Origin: an uncultured Acinetobacter sp.
GTDB lineage: Bacteria; Cyanobacteriota; Vampirovibrionia; Gastranaerophilales; Gastranaerophilaceae
Assembly: GCA_946623365.1 (NCBI GenBank)
Contig: CAMORE010000097.1
Coordinates: 1-7,564 of the forward strand
DNA length: 7,564 nucleotides
Direction of reading: 5' to 3'
The stretch's first letter is position 1; each line of letters starts with the position of its first letter. The notes beneath the pieces were generated by a model that was given only the letters and a program-made list of their open reading frames with translations, was not told the DNA's origin and did not search any database. Shown here in pieces: positions 1 to 5,995 of the stretch. The position numbers and the translations under genes were made by a program.

Positions 1-33
1 GGCTAATATTAAACATAATATTTTATTATTCAT
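1..33 (-). CDS. Start of a downstream gene, cut by the window edge
   Basis: An ATG at 33-31 opens 11 codons reading MNNKILCLILA before the window ends. It is preceded by AGGAA (43-39) with a 5-base spacer, and it follows the Maf/DUF115 stop by only 10 bases, so it looks like the next gene of the operon. The peptide is a hydrophobic strand after a short polar start. That would fit the first beta strand of a CMP-sialic/pseudaminic acid cytidylyltransferase, where a motif like ILA.I.ARGGSKG is usual, and such an enzyme would make sense beside a Maf-type glycosyltransferase. It would equally fit the start of a signal peptide. The family is a guess from 11 residues; that a gene starts here is fairly well supported. 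Confidence 0.55.
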   Translation of the reverse strand, partial: MNNKILCLILA

Positions 34-38
34 ATACT

Positions 39-43
39 TTCCT
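39..43 (-). promoter_or_regulatory. Ribosome binding site of the cut gene
   Basis: AGGAA on the minus strand, 5 bases before the ATG at 33-31, overlapping the end of the preceding gene's stop region. It is the main evidence that the cut frame is a real gene start. Confidence 0.55.
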
Positions 44-1720
44 CTATATCAAATTATTTGACTGCAATGAATCAACTATAAATTTTATTCCCTCTTTTGT
101 TTTCCTGATAAAATCTTCTGCAAGTTCATCAGCCATTTTTGACTGTAATACTTCTAAGATATCTGCTTGCATGTATTGATATAAAAGAGAGGACTTAACA
201 ATAGATGATACTAATGCAGGTGAAAAAGTAGCTTTCGCCAATAATTCAATTACGTTATTTATTAGTGCAAATTCATCTTTTGTCCACTTTTCTGTTTCAA
301 ACTTAAACGGCTGAGCTTCTCCAAGTTTAATAGATGTTGTATTAGAGATGCCCAACAATAGTATAGAATCTAATTTTGCATTTTTTGTATTCGGTATTTG
401 CGCCCCGAATGAAGAAGTGTTATACACTTCTGTATAATTCATATCTTTAATCAATGTGCTAAAGTGTTGAACAAAAGCCGCATAGTCATCAGTTGTAACA
501 ACATCTGTACCTGTAACAGAAGGAACTACGGTAATGTTTTTTGTTATATTATTAATTCTAATCTCGTTAGCAGATACTTTTTCGTATGTTTCGCCTGTTG
601 AGTAAACAGTTTCACCTTTAAAAGCCAAATCAACACCTGCAAGTATAATTTTTGAGAATCCCATTTTTACTGCCGATACAAATGCTGTAGTTGTAGCCGA
701 ACCGCCTGTTTCTTGAGTTTTTATAAAATTGTTGTACTCAGAAAGTTTTTTAATAACCATATCATTCTCGGGGAATGATACAAATGTTTTTTTGAATGGT
801 TTTGCAAGAATTGAACTATCAGAATTAAGATTCATAATGCAATTCATTTTTGATAAAGATTCATCTATACCAACAAGAGTTTTTTCAACATTTCTGGCAT
901 CTACACATACAGCAAAATCAGGAGTTATACCGTTTTCTGTAAGTGCTCTTATAACTTTATTAACTGCAAAAATGACAAATTTGTTACGGTTATCTTTTAT
1001 ATATTGTATATTTTCTGTCAAAGACGGTCCAGCCCCTATAATAAGAGCATTTTCGCCTGCAAATTTATCATCTAAATCTGATAACTTGTATATTGCAGAT
1101 TTATTTATTGTTCCGACATTATTAAGAGTATTTTTAAGCCAATCCTTTGAGTATCTTGTGATTGTATTCACATCAACAGTTTTACTTTTACATGTTTCAA
1201 AGACTTTTTGTGATAATTCCAACAACTCTTGACTCTTAATAATTGCATAGTTTTTCAAATATACAATTTCTACTTTATCTTTTGTTATGTATATTTCTGA
1301 CAATTTGGATATTAAACTGTCTATATTATCAAATATAAATACTCTTCCGCTTTTTAAGTGCTCTGAAATATCGACATTATTTAAAACAAAGTGAAGCAGC
1401 TTAGTATCAGGTTCGTATACAAATATTCTGGATGGATAAGTACTGTAAACTTCGTCAAGCTGATAGCAAAGTCCGATTCCAAAAGTTATAATGATATCAT
1501 TTGCTTCCATAGGTCTTTTTATGGTAGAAGATAACATATCCTGAACTGCTTTTCGCGGATTGTCTATATCATCAATAGGAATATCATTTTTCATTATCAA
1601 ATAATCATTAGATGTTGTCATACAATATGACATACAAGCTTTTGACTCATCTATTTTTATCTCTCTTAATCTGCTTTTTAAATCTTCATTATTAATGTAT
1701 TCTAAATTCTTCTCAAACAT
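44..1720 (-). CDS. Maf/DUF115 family protein, probable motility-accessory-factor type glycosyltransferase
   Basis: This is a 558-residue protein with the MAF_flag10/DUF115 core (COG2604-like) at about residues 195-390. Visible motifs are ALIIGAGPSL at 225-234 (a nucleotide-binding glycine-rich loop), PDFAVCVDARN at 267-277, and a glycine/threonine-rich GGSATTTAF followed by KIILAGVDLAF at 339-367. The N-terminal 190 residues look like the Rossmann-like domain typical of Maf proteins (IIITFGIGLCYQLDEV, then RIFVYEPD), and the C-terminal part is helical. Maf proteins of flagellated bacteria transfer pseudaminic or legionaminic acid to flagellin in the cytoplasm. At 558 residues it is a little shorter than many of them. 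No flagellin gene is in view, so the acceptor here is unknown. The ATG has a good AAGAGG site (1731-1726) 5 bases upstream. It lies 70 bases after the aldolase stop with no visible terminator, so co-transcription is likely. Confidence 0.85.
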   Translation of the reverse strand: MFEKNLEYINNEDLKSRLREIKIDESKACMSYCMTTSNDYLIMKNDIPIDDIDNPRKAVQDMLSSTIKRPMEANDIIITFGIGLCYQLDEVYSTYPSRIFVYEPDTKLLHFVLNNVDISEHLKSGRVFIFDNIDSLISKLSEIYITKDKVEIVYLKNYAIIKSQELLELSQKVFETCKSKTVDVNTITRYSKDWLKNTLNNVGTINKSAIYKLSDLDDKFAGENALIIGAGPSLTENIQYIKDNRNKFVIFAVNKVIRALTENGITPDFAVCVDARNVEKTLVGIDESLSKMNCIMNLNSDSSILAKPFKKTFVSFPENDMVIKKLSEYNNFIKTQETGGSATTTAFVSAVKMGFSKIILAGVDLAFKGETVYSTGETYEKVSANEIRINNITKNITVVPSVTGTDVVTTDDYAAFVQHFSTLIKDMNYTEVYNTSSFGAQIPNTKNAKLDSILLLGISNTTSIKLGEAQPFKFETEKWTKDEFALINNVIELLAKATFSPALVSSIVKSSLLYQYMQADILEVLQSKMADELAEDFIRKTKEGIKFIVDSLQSNNLI

Positions 1721-1790
1721 AGCTACCTCTTCGTTTTCAATCTTTAAGTTATCATATTTTTTAAGAAATGTAAAGCAGAAACACTTTTAT

Positions 1791-2414
1791 TTATCTTAAT
1801 TCCAAAATTTTTGCGGCTTGCTCTTTACTTAACAATTTTGGACCGCCAAGAATATTGGTATTTAGTACTACTTGAGCATATGACTCGGCAAGCTCAAGTT
1901 TTAAATAGGCATCTTTCATTGTTTTTGAACCAACTATAAAACCATGATTTTCCATAAGTACGGCGTCATACTTATTAAAATATTTTGCGGTATTATGAAC
2001 CAAATCCATAGTAGAAGGAAGTGCATACTCGGCTAACGGTATTCCTCCAAAATAAAATACATTCTCTGCCATAATCGGTTCCATTAAATCTTTGCCTGCT
2101 GAAGCAAAAGAACTTAAATATGGTGCATGGACATGGATTATATAATTGAATTCGGGACGCATTTTATACAATTCTATATGCAAAAATTTTTCACTTGAAG
2201 GCTTTTTGCCTTCTTCTAAAGCATTACCGGCAAAGTCAGTGTATACAATTTCTTCTTCACACAAATAACCGTTAGCGGAGCCGGATGTTGTTATAAGCAT
2301 TCCGTCTTGATATCTGGCAGAGATGTTTCCTGAATATCCGGGGGTATAATTTTTATCACCGCATAACTTGCCGTAATCTATTATTTGTTTTACTAATTCT
2401 TCTCTAGAGAACAT
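1791..2414 (-). CDS. Class II aldolase/adducin family protein (fuculose-phosphate aldolase or ribulose-phosphate epimerase type)
   Basis: A 207-residue cytoplasmic protein, close to the length of L-fuculose-1-phosphate aldolase. The family's metal and phosphate sites are present: GNISAR at 29-34, TTSGS at 42-46 (phosphate loop), SSE with E75 in the position of the catalytic glutamate, HVH with zinc ligands H94 and H96, and ENHG with the third ligand H157. An active zinc-dependent enzyme acting on a short sugar phosphate is therefore expected: retro-aldol cleavage or 4-epimerisation. The exact substrate cannot be read from the sequence. Its ATG lies inside the last codons of lptD, with an 11-base overlap. 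The upstream sequence GGTGGAAG is a weak ribosome site sitting very close to the ATG, so translational coupling to lptD is likely. Its place between LPS export and Maf genes might suggest a role in surface sugar supply, but that is only contextual. Confidence 0.9.
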   Translation of the reverse strand: MFSREELVKQIIDYGKLCGDKNYTPGYSGNISARYQDGMLITTSGSANGYLCEEEIVYTDFAGNALEEGKKPSSEKFLHIELYKMRPEFNYIIHVHAPYLSSFASAGKDLMEPIMAENVFYFGGIPLAEYALPSTMDLVHNTAKYFNKYDAVLMENHGFIVGSKTMKDAYLKLELAESYAQVVLNTNILGGPKLLSKEQAAKILELR

Positions 2415-4602
2415 CTTCCACCGTTTTAATATCTTCTACAACTGCTCTTTGCAGAACAGGCGCTTTTTCTGTGTTTTTGAAGTCTGATTTCGGTTTTGCC
2501 GTTTCATTTGATGCTTTGACTTCCTCTTTTGGTTTTTTATCACGCTTTATGACCATTTTGTCATAATCAATTTTTGTTCCTTTTGCATCCATCATCATTT
2601 CTACGGTAAAGAAAGTTCCCTCTCTTACAACATCATATCCGATGTTAAATTTAACATCATCCGGTCCTACTGAAAGATAAAAAGCATTTTCTTGAAACAT
2701 TTTGTCATTCGGTGAATCGTTGGATAAATTCATAGAGCCGAACCACGATAAAGTCAAGTATTTGCAAATTCTAAAATATTCTTGCAAGTACAAATTTGCC
2801 TTACCATATCTGTAAGCATCATAAACAGGGACTGGAGAGTGATCATCATAAACAGATTGGAAATACCCTATATTTTGCATCCATCTTTTCCATTGCGTGT
2901 GAAGTCTAGGACCAATTCTTCCGACAATCTGCGTATCTCCGGTGCCATATACTGAAGCTGCCAATTGAGCTGCTATATCAAAGGATAAAGCTGTTTGTTT
3001 TTCTTTATTGACGTAGTTATAGAAGTTTTGTGAAGCTTCTGCCATGTACCTTGTTCTGGTCGTACCGATTTGACGTCCAATCAATTCTCCAAAGTGTCTG
3101 TCTCTGTCAATATCATGGAAATAACCAAAGTCAAATTGATGAGTATATCTCGAATCTTTTCCTTTTAATAAAAAGCCGTTGCTTACGTATGCTTTGTTGT
3201 ATACCAGACTTAAGCCATATTTCGGTCTTCTTTTTCCAAACCACCAATCATCAATGTAATCATTCATTGCATATTGTAAATATAAGTTGTCGTCAAGTTT
3301 TTGGCGACCCTTAATTAATATTTTACTGTTAGTAGTTCCGTAACCTGCTTGCGTGAAGTTGGTACCGCTTTGAAATCTTCCGACTGCACCAATCCCAAAA
3401 CCGCTATCATAGTTAAGCATCGGGATAGCTTTTAAGACGCTTCCTTTCGGAAGTTCAAATACAAACCCCGGACCTACGTACATGCCTAAACCTCTTGCAG
3501 AACCGGCTTCCCATATGTTTGTTTCTGCATAGTCATGATTTTTATTCGTGTATATTTTTATGGCAGGAACTTTTAAAATTGTCCATTTACCTTTTTTTAC
3601 ATTAGCGTGCCTGATGGCAAGGGTTTCTAATTCCCCTTTTTGGGTAATTTTCAATTCTTTTGCTTTAATTTTTACAAGACCTTTTTCCATATCTTCCGAT
3701 AAAGATTGATCTTTTGGTCTTAACATTTGTGAAAGCTGCGGGCCTGAGCGCGAGGATGCAAAATTAATAGGATAGGATTCGTCTACTATAATAGAGCCTT
3801 GTTCCTGAACAATTTTATCGCCGTATACATACCCTTTATTTGCTCTTATTTCTACTGTTGATGTTTTTGTTAAAGGATTTTCTATTAATGCGCTCTCTTC
3901 GTTCATATCAACAAAAATGTATTCACCGGTTATTGTTTGACCATTTTTTAATATTTTTACATCACCTTCAGCTTTAATCGTGTTGTTCATTCTGTCATAA
4001 GTGATTTTTTCTGCTTTAACTATTGTCTGCTGTTTAACAAACTCTACCGATACATTTCCGGTTGCATATAAGCAATAATTTTCGGTATCATAGTCCATGT
4101 TATCGCAATCAAGGACAATATTTTCAGTATCCTCCGGATTTTCTGCTTTTTTGTCATTGTCTTTTGACCAAAAATGTTTTGCTTTTTTACTTTCGTTTAT
4201 TGATTCTTCATCTGCTTCAAAACCGTCCGGCATCATGTTTTCATCAAAATTTTCCTTTAATTCTTTTGATGCATATTCAGAGGTATCTTTTTCCGAATTA
4301 TAGATGCTTGCATTCGGATCTGTAGGGGCAAGCTGACTTTCCCTGTCATGACGCTCTTGTCTTTTTTCTTGAATTGTTAAACGAAGTTTTTTTAACGGTG
4401 GAATTGTTGACTTATTTCCGGCACTGCTTTCAGAGTTGTCGTTTGCCGCAGCATTTTCTCTATCCAATTTTTCTTGCATTGCAGGCGGAGTAAAAAAAGC
4501 ATCCCCCGTAAAGTCAGACTTTGTGTAAAACGATGGTTCTGCAAATGCAGAATGCGCTGTAATCAATGTTAATATTAATAATGTTGCAAATTTATTATTC
4601 AA
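2404..4602 (-). CDS. lptD: LptD/OstA-like LPS assembly outer-membrane protein
   Basis: A 732-residue exported protein. The signal peptide covers residues 1-21 and ends in AFA before EPS. Residues 22-160 are charged and low in hydrophobics, probably disordered. An OstA_N/LptA-like domain follows at about 162-245, with the repeating strands typical of the lipid-binding jellyroll (LYATGNVSVEF, then TIKAEGDVKILKNGQTITGEYIFVD). Residues from about 330 to 668 have alternating aromatic and glycine-rich strands, as in a beta barrel. In the family, LptD inserts LPS into the outer leaflet at the end of the Lpt bridge. Only three cysteines are seen (166, 177, 613), and a lysine/glutamate-rich tail (about 685-732) follows the barrel, which is unlike proteobacterial LptD. 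The start codon is TTG: no in-frame ATG lies nearby, AAGGA (4613-4609) is 6 bases upstream, and the signal peptide begins here. The M23 stop is 21 bases upstream. Confidence 0.82.
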   Translation of the reverse strand: MNNKFATLLILTLITAHSAFAEPSFYTKSDFTGDAFFTPPAMQEKLDRENAAANDNSESSAGNKSTIPPLKKLRLTIQEKRQERHDRESQLAPTDPNASIYNSEKDTSEYASKELKENFDENMMPDGFEADEESINESKKAKHFWSKDNDKKAENPEDTENIVLDCDNMDYDTENYCLYATGNVSVEFVKQQTIVKAEKITYDRMNNTIKAEGDVKILKNGQTITGEYIFVDMNEESALIENPLTKTSTVEIRANKGYVYGDKIVQEQGSIIVDESYPINFASSRSGPQLSQMLRPKDQSLSEDMEKGLVKIKAKELKITQKGELETLAIRHANVKKGKWTILKVPAIKIYTNKNHDYAETNIWEAGSARGLGMYVGPGFVFELPKGSVLKAIPMLNYDSGFGIGAVGRFQSGTNFTQAGYGTTNSKILIKGRQKLDDNLYLQYAMNDYIDDWWFGKRRPKYGLSLVYNKAYVSNGFLLKGKDSRYTHQFDFGYFHDIDRDRHFGELIGRQIGTTRTRYMAEASQNFYNYVNKEKQTALSFDIAAQLAASVYGTGDTQIVGRIGPRLHTQWKRWMQNIGYFQSVYDDHSPVPVYDAYRYGKANLYLQEYFRICKYLTLSWFGSMNLSNDSPNDKMFQENAFYLSVGPDDVKFNIGYDVVREGTFFTVEMMMDAKGTKIDYDKMVIKRDKKPKEEVKASNETAKPKSDFKNTEKAPVLQRAVVEDIKTVEDVL

Positions 4603-4608
4603 AATTTA

Positions 4609-4613
4609 TCCTT
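4609..4613 (-). promoter_or_regulatory. Ribosome binding site fixing the TTG start of lptD
   Basis: AAGGA on the minus strand, with a 6-base spacer (TAAATT) to the TTG at 4602-4600. Together with the signal peptide encoded directly after it, it decides this non-ATG start. Confidence 0.65.
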
Positions 4614-4623
4614 GTCTTATCTT

Positions 4624-5742
4624 TTATAATGATACGTATGTTCCAGGATTGCTTGGCTTTCCGTTTTCTCTAACCTCAAAATGACAATGAGGGCCGGTAC
4701 TATACCCTGTTGTACCTTCATATCCTATAACTTGTCCTTTGCGTACCTGCTGGCCATTTACGGCTTTTACAGTGCTCATATGAGCGTATAAAGTAGTAAC
4801 AGGTTTACCTTTTACTACACCATGTTCTATTATTACAACTTTGCCGTATCCTCCGTACCAACCGGTAAATATAACTTTTCCTGAATTAGATGCTTTAATC
4901 TCGCCATAATTAGGACCGCCAATGTCAACACCTGAGTGAAAAGTTCTGGTGTTAAATATAGGATGTGTTCTGTAACCAAATGGCGATGTAATTCTGCCTT
5001 GAATTGGCTTCATAAAACCGGAATCGACTACGTTTGTTTTTGTGTCCTTTACGGTTCTGTTTATATAGGTCCCCAAACTTTTAGATTGTTGAGCAAGTTC
5101 TCTTTCGGCTTTTTGATATGCAACTCTGTCTGTTCGGAGCTTATTAATCATGTTTTCATTTCTTGCTATTGCACGTTGTATATATGCTTTTTGGGTGTTC
5201 ATTGAGGCTATGGAACGTTCATAGTTCCTTTTTCTTGCTTCAATATTATATTTAAGCATTGCTATTTCTTGAGCTTTTTGTTTTGCGGCAGACATTCTTT
5301 TGTAATCATCTTTCAAAATTAATTTTTGAAAATAGACTCTGTCTACAAGCATATTAATATCTTCGGAGGAAATTAACAGTTCAAAAAAAGCTTTTCTTTG
5401 AGATTTAAATACTTTTCTTATGTTTCCTGCCAGAAGACGATTTAATGAAAAGTATTCTGCATTAGCATTATTCAATTGCGTCTGCATTCCTGACAGCTCT
5501 TTTTGCGCTGTTACAATTTGGCTTTCGGAAATTGCAAGAGTATTTTTTGCATCTTCAAGTTTCTGTTGATTTTTATACAGTTTATTTTGTTCAACATTCT
5601 CAAGCCATTTCGCGTGTTTTATTTTGTTTTCAAGTTCTTTCTTTCGCGTCTCAAAATCAGTTGCTTGAACAGATGTCTGCATTGTGACGCAAAGTATTAT
5701 AGATACACATAAAAATATATTTAATATTTTTTTTATGCCCAA
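4624..5742 (-). CDS. Secreted murein peptidase, coiled coil plus M23 (LytM) domain, EnvC-like
   Basis: A 372-residue protein. Residues 1-27 form a signal peptide (KK, a hydrophobic core, then SVQA before TDF). Residues 30-230 are a long charged helical region predicted to form coiled coils, as in EnvC and PcsB-like proteins. Residues 245-372 are a LytM/M23 domain. The metal and catalytic set is complete: H269 and D273 in HSGVD, H321 in YAHM, and H352 and H354 in HCHFE. It should therefore be an active zinc endopeptidase cutting peptide cross-links in the periplasm. This differs from Escherichia coli EnvC, whose LytM domain is degenerate and only activates amidases. The start codon is TTG, set by AGGAG (5753-5749) with a 6-base spacer; an upstream GTG is out of frame. 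It follows the small membrane gene by 15 bases, and the ribosome site fills that gap, so the two are probably co-transcribed. Likely roles are division or growth-linked wall remodelling. Confidence 0.92.
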   Translation of the reverse strand: MGIKKILNIFLCVSIILCVTMQTSVQATDFETRKKELENKIKHAKWLENVEQNKLYKNQQKLEDAKNTLAISESQIVTAQKELSGMQTQLNNANAEYFSLNRLLAGNIRKVFKSQRKAFFELLISSEDINMLVDRVYFQKLILKDDYKRMSAAKQKAQEIAMLKYNIEARKRNYERSIASMNTQKAYIQRAIARNENMINKLRTDRVAYQKAERELAQQSKSLGTYINRTVKDTKTNVVDSGFMKPIQGRITSPFGYRTHPIFNTRTFHSGVDIGGPNYGEIKASNSGKVIFTGWYGGYGKVVIIEHGVVKGKPVTTLYAHMSTVKAVNGQQVRKGQVIGYEGTTGYSTGPHCHFEVRENGKPSNPGTYVSL

Positions 5743-5748
5743 AACACT

Positions 5749-5753
5749 CTCCT
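5749..5753 (-). promoter_or_regulatory. Ribosome binding site fixing the TTG start of the M23 gene
   Basis: AGGAG within AAAAGGAG on the minus strand, 6 bases before the TTG at 5742-5740. It sits entirely in the gap after the small gene's TAG stop and supports the TTG start. Confidence 0.75.
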
Positions 5754-5757
5754 TTTA

Positions 5758-5871
5758 CTAATTGCCCATTGGAGCCATAAGCATTAATAAGCTTAAGCCT
5801 GCTGTCCATATGATAAATGAAATTGCAATTATGCCAATAATAATTTTTTTGTGTTCTCTAAAAAATTCCAT
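5758..5871 (-). CDS. Small single-span membrane protein, 37 residues, family not recognised
   Basis: A short frame from ATG (5871-5869) to TAG (5760-5758) encoding 37 residues. It starts MEFFREHKK, continues with about 23 hydrophobic residues (10-32, including the IIIGIIAISFIIW stretch), and ends APMGN. By the positive-inside rule the basic N-terminus should face the cytoplasm, leaving a very short outer tail. It has a clear AAGAGG ribosome site 6 bases upstream. It is also the first frame after a good promoter and is spaced 15 bases from the M23 gene, so it looks like a true first gene of the operon. The sequence resembles the membrane anchors at the N-termini of SurA_N/PpiD-type periplasmic chaperones, but no chaperone domain follows. 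It may be a stand-alone anchor or regulator of the wall peptidase next door; that is inference. Confidence 0.7.
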   Translation of the reverse strand: MEFFREHKKIIIGIIAISFIIWTAGLSLLMLMAPMGN

Positions 5872-5877
5872 ACTATA

Positions 5878-5883
5878 CCTCTT
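5878..5883 (-). promoter_or_regulatory. Ribosome binding site of the small membrane gene
   Basis: AAGAGG on the minus strand with a 6-base spacer to the ATG at 5871. It is the same type of site as that before the Maf/DUF115 gene, and it supports translation of this short frame. Confidence 0.65.
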
Positions 5884-5891
5884 ATAACAAT

Positions 5892-5920
5892 ATAATATTA
5901 TAAAAATGATTTTAGAGCAA
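5892..5920 (-). promoter_or_regulatory. Candidate promoter of the leftward envelope operon
   Basis: On the minus strand, TTGCTC (5920-5915) stands 17 bases before TATTAT (5897-5892), a sigma-70-like layout. A perfect TATAAT (5902-5897) overlaps it but lacks a recognisable -35 at the right distance. Transcription would start about 14 bases before the small gene's ATG and run into the M23, lptD, aldolase and Maf genes. AT-rich DNA yields such matches by chance, so this is moderate evidence. Confidence 0.45.
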
Positions 5921-5949
5921 TTTTAAGAAAATATGTAACAAATTATGAT
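5921..5949 (+). promoter_or_regulatory. Weak candidate promoter of the mod gene
   Basis: TATGAT (5944-5949) is a fair -10 element, with TTTTAA (5921-5926) 17 bases upstream as a poor -35. A second TATGAT at 5955-5960 is an alternative -10. A leader of about 40 bases would precede the mod ribosome site. The choice between the two cannot be settled by eye. Confidence 0.25.
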
Positions 5950-5960
5950 ATTTTTATGAT
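5943..5960 (+). repeat. Direct repeat TTATGAT x2, 11 bp apart
   Basis: TTATGAT occurs at 5943-5949 and again at 5954-5960, about one helical turn apart, in the mod promoter region. It could be a tandem operator for a protein binding one face of the DNA, two alternative -10 boxes, or chance in AT-rich sequence. Confidence 0.35.
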
Positions 5961-5980
5961 TTAAGTTAAAATAAAAATTT

Positions 5981-5985
5981 GGAGA
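5981..5985 (+). promoter_or_regulatory. Ribosome binding site that selects the ATG start of mod
   Basis: GGAGA ends 10 bases before the ATG at 5996. An in-frame TTG at 5987 is only one base beyond it and so is too close to be used, which argues for the ATG. Confidence 0.6.
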
Positions 5986-5995
5986 ATTGTTTTTT

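Noticed and set aside
729..1232. Plus-strand open frame of 167 codons inside the Maf/DUF115 gene
   Set aside because: It is antisense to a clear DUF115 protein, has no family resemblance, and reads as typical shadow sequence.
1721..1790. Terminator or small RNA between the aldolase and Maf genes
   Set aside because: No stable stem was seen in these 70 bases; only AT-rich spacer and the Maf ribosome site are visible.
3030..3314. Plus-strand 94-codon frame inside lptD
   Set aside because: It is antisense to the barrel region and its composition is explained by reversed barrel codons.
4062..4325. Two overlapping plus-strand frames (4062-4325 and 4097-4303)
   Set aside because: Both lie opposite the lptD linker and OstA_N region, overlap each other in different frames, and show no domain.
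4936..5712. Plus-strand frames of 89 and 69 codons opposite the M23 gene
   Set aside because: They are shadows of the M23 domain and coiled coil, with no recognisable domain of their own.
5987..5995. TTG at 5987 as an earlier mod start
   Set aside because: It lies one base after the GGAGA ribosome site, too close for initiation; the ATG at 5996 is better placed.
5990..5995. Run of six T before the mod ATG as a phase-variation tract
   Set aside because: It is too short for slippage and unremarkable in AT-rich DNA; no tetra- or pentanucleotide repeats like those in phase-variable mod genes are present.
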